From the NCBI GenBank assembly GCA_031385445.1, contig JANNBM010000047.1:1-64000 (forward strand): a stretch of 64,000 nt of DNA, in the 5' to 3' direction. The translations under genes were made by a program, and so were the position numbers. The notes below the pieces were generated by a model. The model had not been told where the DNA came from, ran no database searches, and saw only the letters and a program-made list of their open reading frames with translations. Source of the stretch: CAIYZT01 sp031385445 (GTDB lineage: Bacteria; Pseudomonadota; Alphaproteobacteria; Rhodobacterales; Rhodobacteraceae). Of the stretch, positions 61,914-64,000 are shown in pieces; position 1 is the first letter of the stretch; every line of letters starts with the position of its first letter.

Positions 61914-62312
61914 TCATTGCTCGTCATCCTCGGGCCAATCGTCCATCACCACCGGCTCGGCGTCGGGGGCAAAAACCTCGGGGAATGTGGCTTGGGCACG
62001 GCGCAGGTCCAGCTTCAGCAGCGCGTCATAAGACGACAGATCAAAGGGGTCTTCGGCAGGCAAAACCTCGCGCCCGAACACCCAAGACAGACGCCCCGCA
62101 TCCAGATTCCCACGCTCAAACGGCTCGTCGCCAAAACAGGCCCAGATCGCCGCGATAAACCCCGCATCGGCGCGCTTGTCGGCCGATTTGCGGTCGCGAA
62201 ACCGCTCGCGCTTGGTCAGTTTGGTGGCACCCTCTTTTTTATTCTCACGGCGAATGGTGAACTGAAAATCCGTTCCAGCCAGACGCGAGGGGAAACCGCG
62301 ATGTTTGATCAT
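61914..62312 (-). CDS. Conserved hypothetical protein
   Basis: 132 aa from ATG 62312 (MIKHRGFPSRLAGTDFQFTI). Lys/Arg-rich N-terminal half, acidic end DDWPEDDEQ. No known domain recognised. Within the pcc-scp block but transcribed as a separate unit ended by the hairpin at 61733-61762. A frame starting ATGA at its stop is not supported beyond that terminator. Confidence 0.7.
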   Translation of the reverse strand: MIKHRGFPSRLAGTDFQFTIRRENKKEGATKLTKRERFRDRKSADKRADAGFIAAIWACFGDEPFERGNLDAGRLSWVFGREVLPAEDPFDLSSYDALLKLDLRRAQATFPEVFAPDAEPVVMDDWPEDDEQ

Positions 62313-62387
62313 AGCGCACCGCCAATCGGCCATGCGCGAAAACAGGCGGCGCCAAGGGGGAGAAAGCCTTGGCCCCGCCCGAAAAGT

Positions 62388-62528
62388 TTACTTGTATTTG
62401 CCCGTAAAGGTCGGCTCGACCGTAATGGTCGGCTGATCGACATAGACGACCTCGTCAACTTTCGGAGCGCAAGCGGCCGCGAAAAGGACAACGTACAGCG
62501 CCAAAGTGGCGCGGACTGAGTTTGACAT
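62388..62528 (-). CDS. Very short lipoprotein, 46 aa
   Basis: ATG 62528 with GAGGAG upstream. The protein is MSNSVRATLALYVVLFAAAC, then APKVDEVVYVDQPTITVEPT and the end FTGKYK: a signal peptide, lipobox AAAC, and a 26-residue mature peptide rich in Val, Pro and Thr. A hairpin (GCCAAGG/CCTTGGC, 62351-62373) follows the stop. Role unknown; resembles small envelope lipoproteins of Rhodobacterales. Confidence 0.8.
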   Translation of the reverse strand: MSNSVRATLALYVVLFAAACAPKVDEVVYVDQPTITVEPTFTGKYK

Positions 62529-62742
62529 CTTCTGCTCCTCATTTCGCCGAAGGTCGCCACGGCTGCCTCTGCCGTAAATCGCCCCCGGTTCGTTTTTTCG
62601 GCCGCTTGGGTTCGGCCTTGGGACAGGTTAGTTGAAACTTTGGTAAAAAGACACGTCTTCATGGCCATTGGGGCCCCTTGTGGCAGGGTTGCATCAGATT
62701 GGGCCATGGATGAGCTTCGGCCCGCAAGATATTGTGCATACA
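62529..62742. other. Intergenic region without recognised gene
   Basis: 214 nt between the short lipoprotein and the DUF6497 gene. I see no stable long hairpin, coding frame with a ribosome site, or repeat. It should contain the promoter of the short lipoprotein gene on the minus strand. Confidence 0.4.
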
Positions 62743-63138
62743 TCAAAAAATCTCCCAGATGCAGACCCCGTTTTCCAGCCTGTAGGCCTCGAAAAACTGG
62801 GTTGCGTCCTCGTCAGTCTCGCCAAAGGGCACAGGGCGGTCGGACAGGGAAATGATGATCTGCGTGGGAATCACGGCGCTGCCCAGAACTTTTGGAACCG
62901 CAAATTCCTGACAAAGATGCAGCATATCCGCTGTCGCCGCCTCGAAATTCACGCCCAACGCCGACGGTGCGATCCCCGGCGCGAGAAAGCGAAACCGCGT
63001 CGCCATTCCGTCAGGGCCCGGCACGTTCCAGATGACCTCCAAAAGGGTGATCTCTTGCCCCGACGGCACCGAAATAACCTCGCCCTCGCCCGGCTCAATC
63101 ACCGCGCCTTCGGCCTGAATGCGCCTTAGATCTGTCAT
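62743..63138 (-). CDS. DUF6497 family protein
   Basis: 131 aa from ATG 63138. Family features: VPSGQEITLLEVIWNVPGPDG, RFRFLAPGI, ADMLHLCQEFAVPKVL and IIISLSDRPVPFGETDEDATQFFEAYR (abbreviated). Encoded 24 nt after pccB in this clade, so co-transcribed with it. No biochemical function is known; a link to propionyl-CoA carboxylase is suggested only by position. Confidence 0.85.
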   Translation of the reverse strand: MTDLRRIQAEGAVIEPGEGEVISVPSGQEITLLEVIWNVPGPDGMATRFRFLAPGIAPSALGVNFEAATADMLHLCQEFAVPKVLGSAVIPTQIIISLSDRPVPFGETDEDATQFFEAYRLENGVCIWEIF

Positions 63139-63162
63139 CACGCCCCCTTTGCCCTGACCGCC

Positions 63163-64000
63163 CTACAAGGGGATATTGTCGTGCTTTTTCCACGGGTTTG
63201 CCAGCTTTTTGCCGCGCAGGCTGGCAAAGGCGCGGGCCACACGGCGGCGCGTTGAATGCGGCATGATCACCTCATCGATAAAGCCTTTTTCGGCGGCCAC
63301 AAACGGGTTGGCAAACCGCGCCTCATATTCGCGCGTCAGCCGCGCGATTTCTTCGGCAGGCTTGCCGCGATGGATGATCTCGGTTGCGCCCTTGGCCCCC
63401 ATTACCGCAATTTCCGCCGTGGGCCAGGCATAATTGAAATCGCCGCGCAGGTGCTTGGACGACATCACATCATAGGCCCCGCCATAGGCTTTGCGGGTGA
63501 TCACCGTCACTTTGGGCACCGTCGCCTCGCCGTAAGCAAACAGCAGCTTGGCCCCATGTTTGATAACCCCGCCAAGCTCTTGCGCGACGCCGGGCAGAAA
63601 GCCGGGCACATCCACCAGTGTCAGGATCGGAATTTCAAACGCATCGCAAAACCGCACAAACCGCGCGGCTTTGCGGCTGGCGTCAATATCAAGGCAACCG
63701 GCCAGAACCGTCGGCTGATTGGCCACAACGCCCGCCGTCTGCCCCTCAATCCGCACAAAACCGATGATCACATTCGCCGCATAGTCGCGCTGAATTTCAA
63801 AGAAATCGCCTTCGTCCGCAATTTTGGTGATCAGCTCTTTCATGTCATAGGGCTGGTTCGGATTGTCCGGGATCAAGGTATCCAGGCTCATCTCAACGCG
63901 GCCTGGATCGTCGAAAAACGGGCGCACTGGGGCCTTTTCACGGTTCGACAGCGGCAGAAAATCGACAAGACGGCGAATCTCGGCCAAAGCCTCCACATCG
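63163..64000 (-). CDS. pccB: Propionyl-CoA carboxylase beta subunit (N-terminus beyond window)
   Basis: The C-terminal 279 residues of the carboxyltransferase subunit. CoA carboxylase features: VDVPGFLPGVAQELGGVIKHGAKLLFAYGEATVP (in part), TRKAYGGAYDVMSSKHL and AVMGAKGATEII. The frame is open to the window edge. Transfers the carboxyl group from biotin to propionyl-CoA. Followed by DUF6497 at 24 nt. Confidence 0.96.
   Translation of the reverse strand, partial: DVEALAEIRRLVDFLPLSNREKAPVRPFFDDPGRVEMSLDTLIPDNPNQPYDMKELITKIADEGDFFEIQRDYAANVIIGFVRIEGQTAGVVANQPTVLAGCLDIDASRKAARFVRFCDAFEIPILTLVDVPGFLPGVAQELGGVIKHGAKLLFAYGEATVPKVTVITRKAYGGAYDVMSSKHLRGDFNYAWPTAEIAVMGAKGATEIIHRGKPAEEIARLTREYEARFANPFVAAEKGFIDEVIMPHSTRRRVARAFASLRGKKLANPWKKHDNIPL

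Noticed and set aside
61294..61917. Frame starting ATGA at the stop of the 61914 gene and running through the lipoprotein gene
   Set aside because: It passes an intrinsic terminator at 61733-61762 and overlaps a better gene in another frame; only its first 40 codons could be real and nothing supports them.
1..64000. tRNA, rRNA, CRISPR, prophage or insertion sequence
   Set aside because: No cloverleaf with a standard T-loop, repeat-spacer pattern, integrase or transposase was found by reading both strands.

Overview
The window looks like chromosome of a Rhodobacterales (Roseobacter/Rhodobacter-type) alphaproteobacterium. The support is a circularly permuted two-piece tmRNA gene with an ANDNRAPMALAA tag, a TrgA/TrgB tellurite-resistance pair, an alpha-type SspB, a short alpha-type ProS, the fumC-DUF4169-ribbon-helix-helix neighbourhood, a DUF6497 gene beside propionyl-CoA carboxylase, and high GC. 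I see no prophage, insertion sequence, CRISPR array, rRNA or tRNA. Most of the window is ordinary chromosomal content. The less obvious material lies between genes (regulatory palindromes, sigma-E-type promoters, the tmRNA) and in two very short lipoprotein genes.

Layout. 1-10.2 kb: a beta-mannoside-type sugar locus. A LacI regulator (6277) is divergent from a binding protein, two permeases, an ATPase and a GH2 beta-mannosidase cut by the window edge; a TIM-barrel isomerase, a decayed second isomerase and a Gfo/Idh/MocA dehydrogenase lie on the other side. Two LacI-type operators sit on the transporter promoter. 10.3-14.4 kb: a phr-cfa-trgA-trgB stress operon read leftward behind a promoter resembling those of the singlet-oxygen sigma factor RpoE. 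14.5-17.2 kb: a class V aminotransferase and a PotD-like binding protein, divergent, with two FNR-like boxes between them. 17.2-20.6 kb: tmRNA, a VWA protein and a chrB-chrA chromate pair. 20.6-24.2 kb: sspB, a PmtA-like methyltransferase, fumC and small conserved genes. 24.2-28.9 kb: kpsS, a KpsD/Wza-like lipoprotein and kpsC, i.e. Kdo-linker synthesis and capsule export.

28.9-33.9 kb: MarR regulator, sdhE, aspartate aminotransferase, a nuclease/phosphatase-family protein, a TerB-J protein and a glyoxalase-like protein. 33.9-39.5 kb: a leftward perM-hda-ppk-ppx run joining replication control with polyphosphate metabolism. 39.6-44.3 kb: a secreted fasciclin protein with its own RpoE-like promoter, proS, a TetR regulator with a perfect palindrome next to a membrane fatty-acid hydroxylase, and an aldo/keto reductase. 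44.3-47.4 kb: a small XRE-controlled membrane/oxidoreductase operon and a glutathione transferase. 47.5-50.9 kb: a MATE exporter and lolC-lolD. 50.9-57.0 kb: a low-GC HEPN-like gene abutting parE, then an epimerase, nhaA and a ThuA-like protein. 57.1-64.0 kb: a leftward propionate/methylmalonyl-CoA block (pccB, DUF6497, small lipoproteins, pccA, scpA).

Functional links: tmRNA tags stalled products and SspB delivers tagged proteins to ClpXP, and both lie within 4 kb. Photolyase, cyclopropane synthase, TrgAB and the fasciclin protein probably share a photo-oxidative stress sigma factor encoded elsewhere. PccA/PccB/ScpA convert propionyl-CoA to succinyl-CoA.
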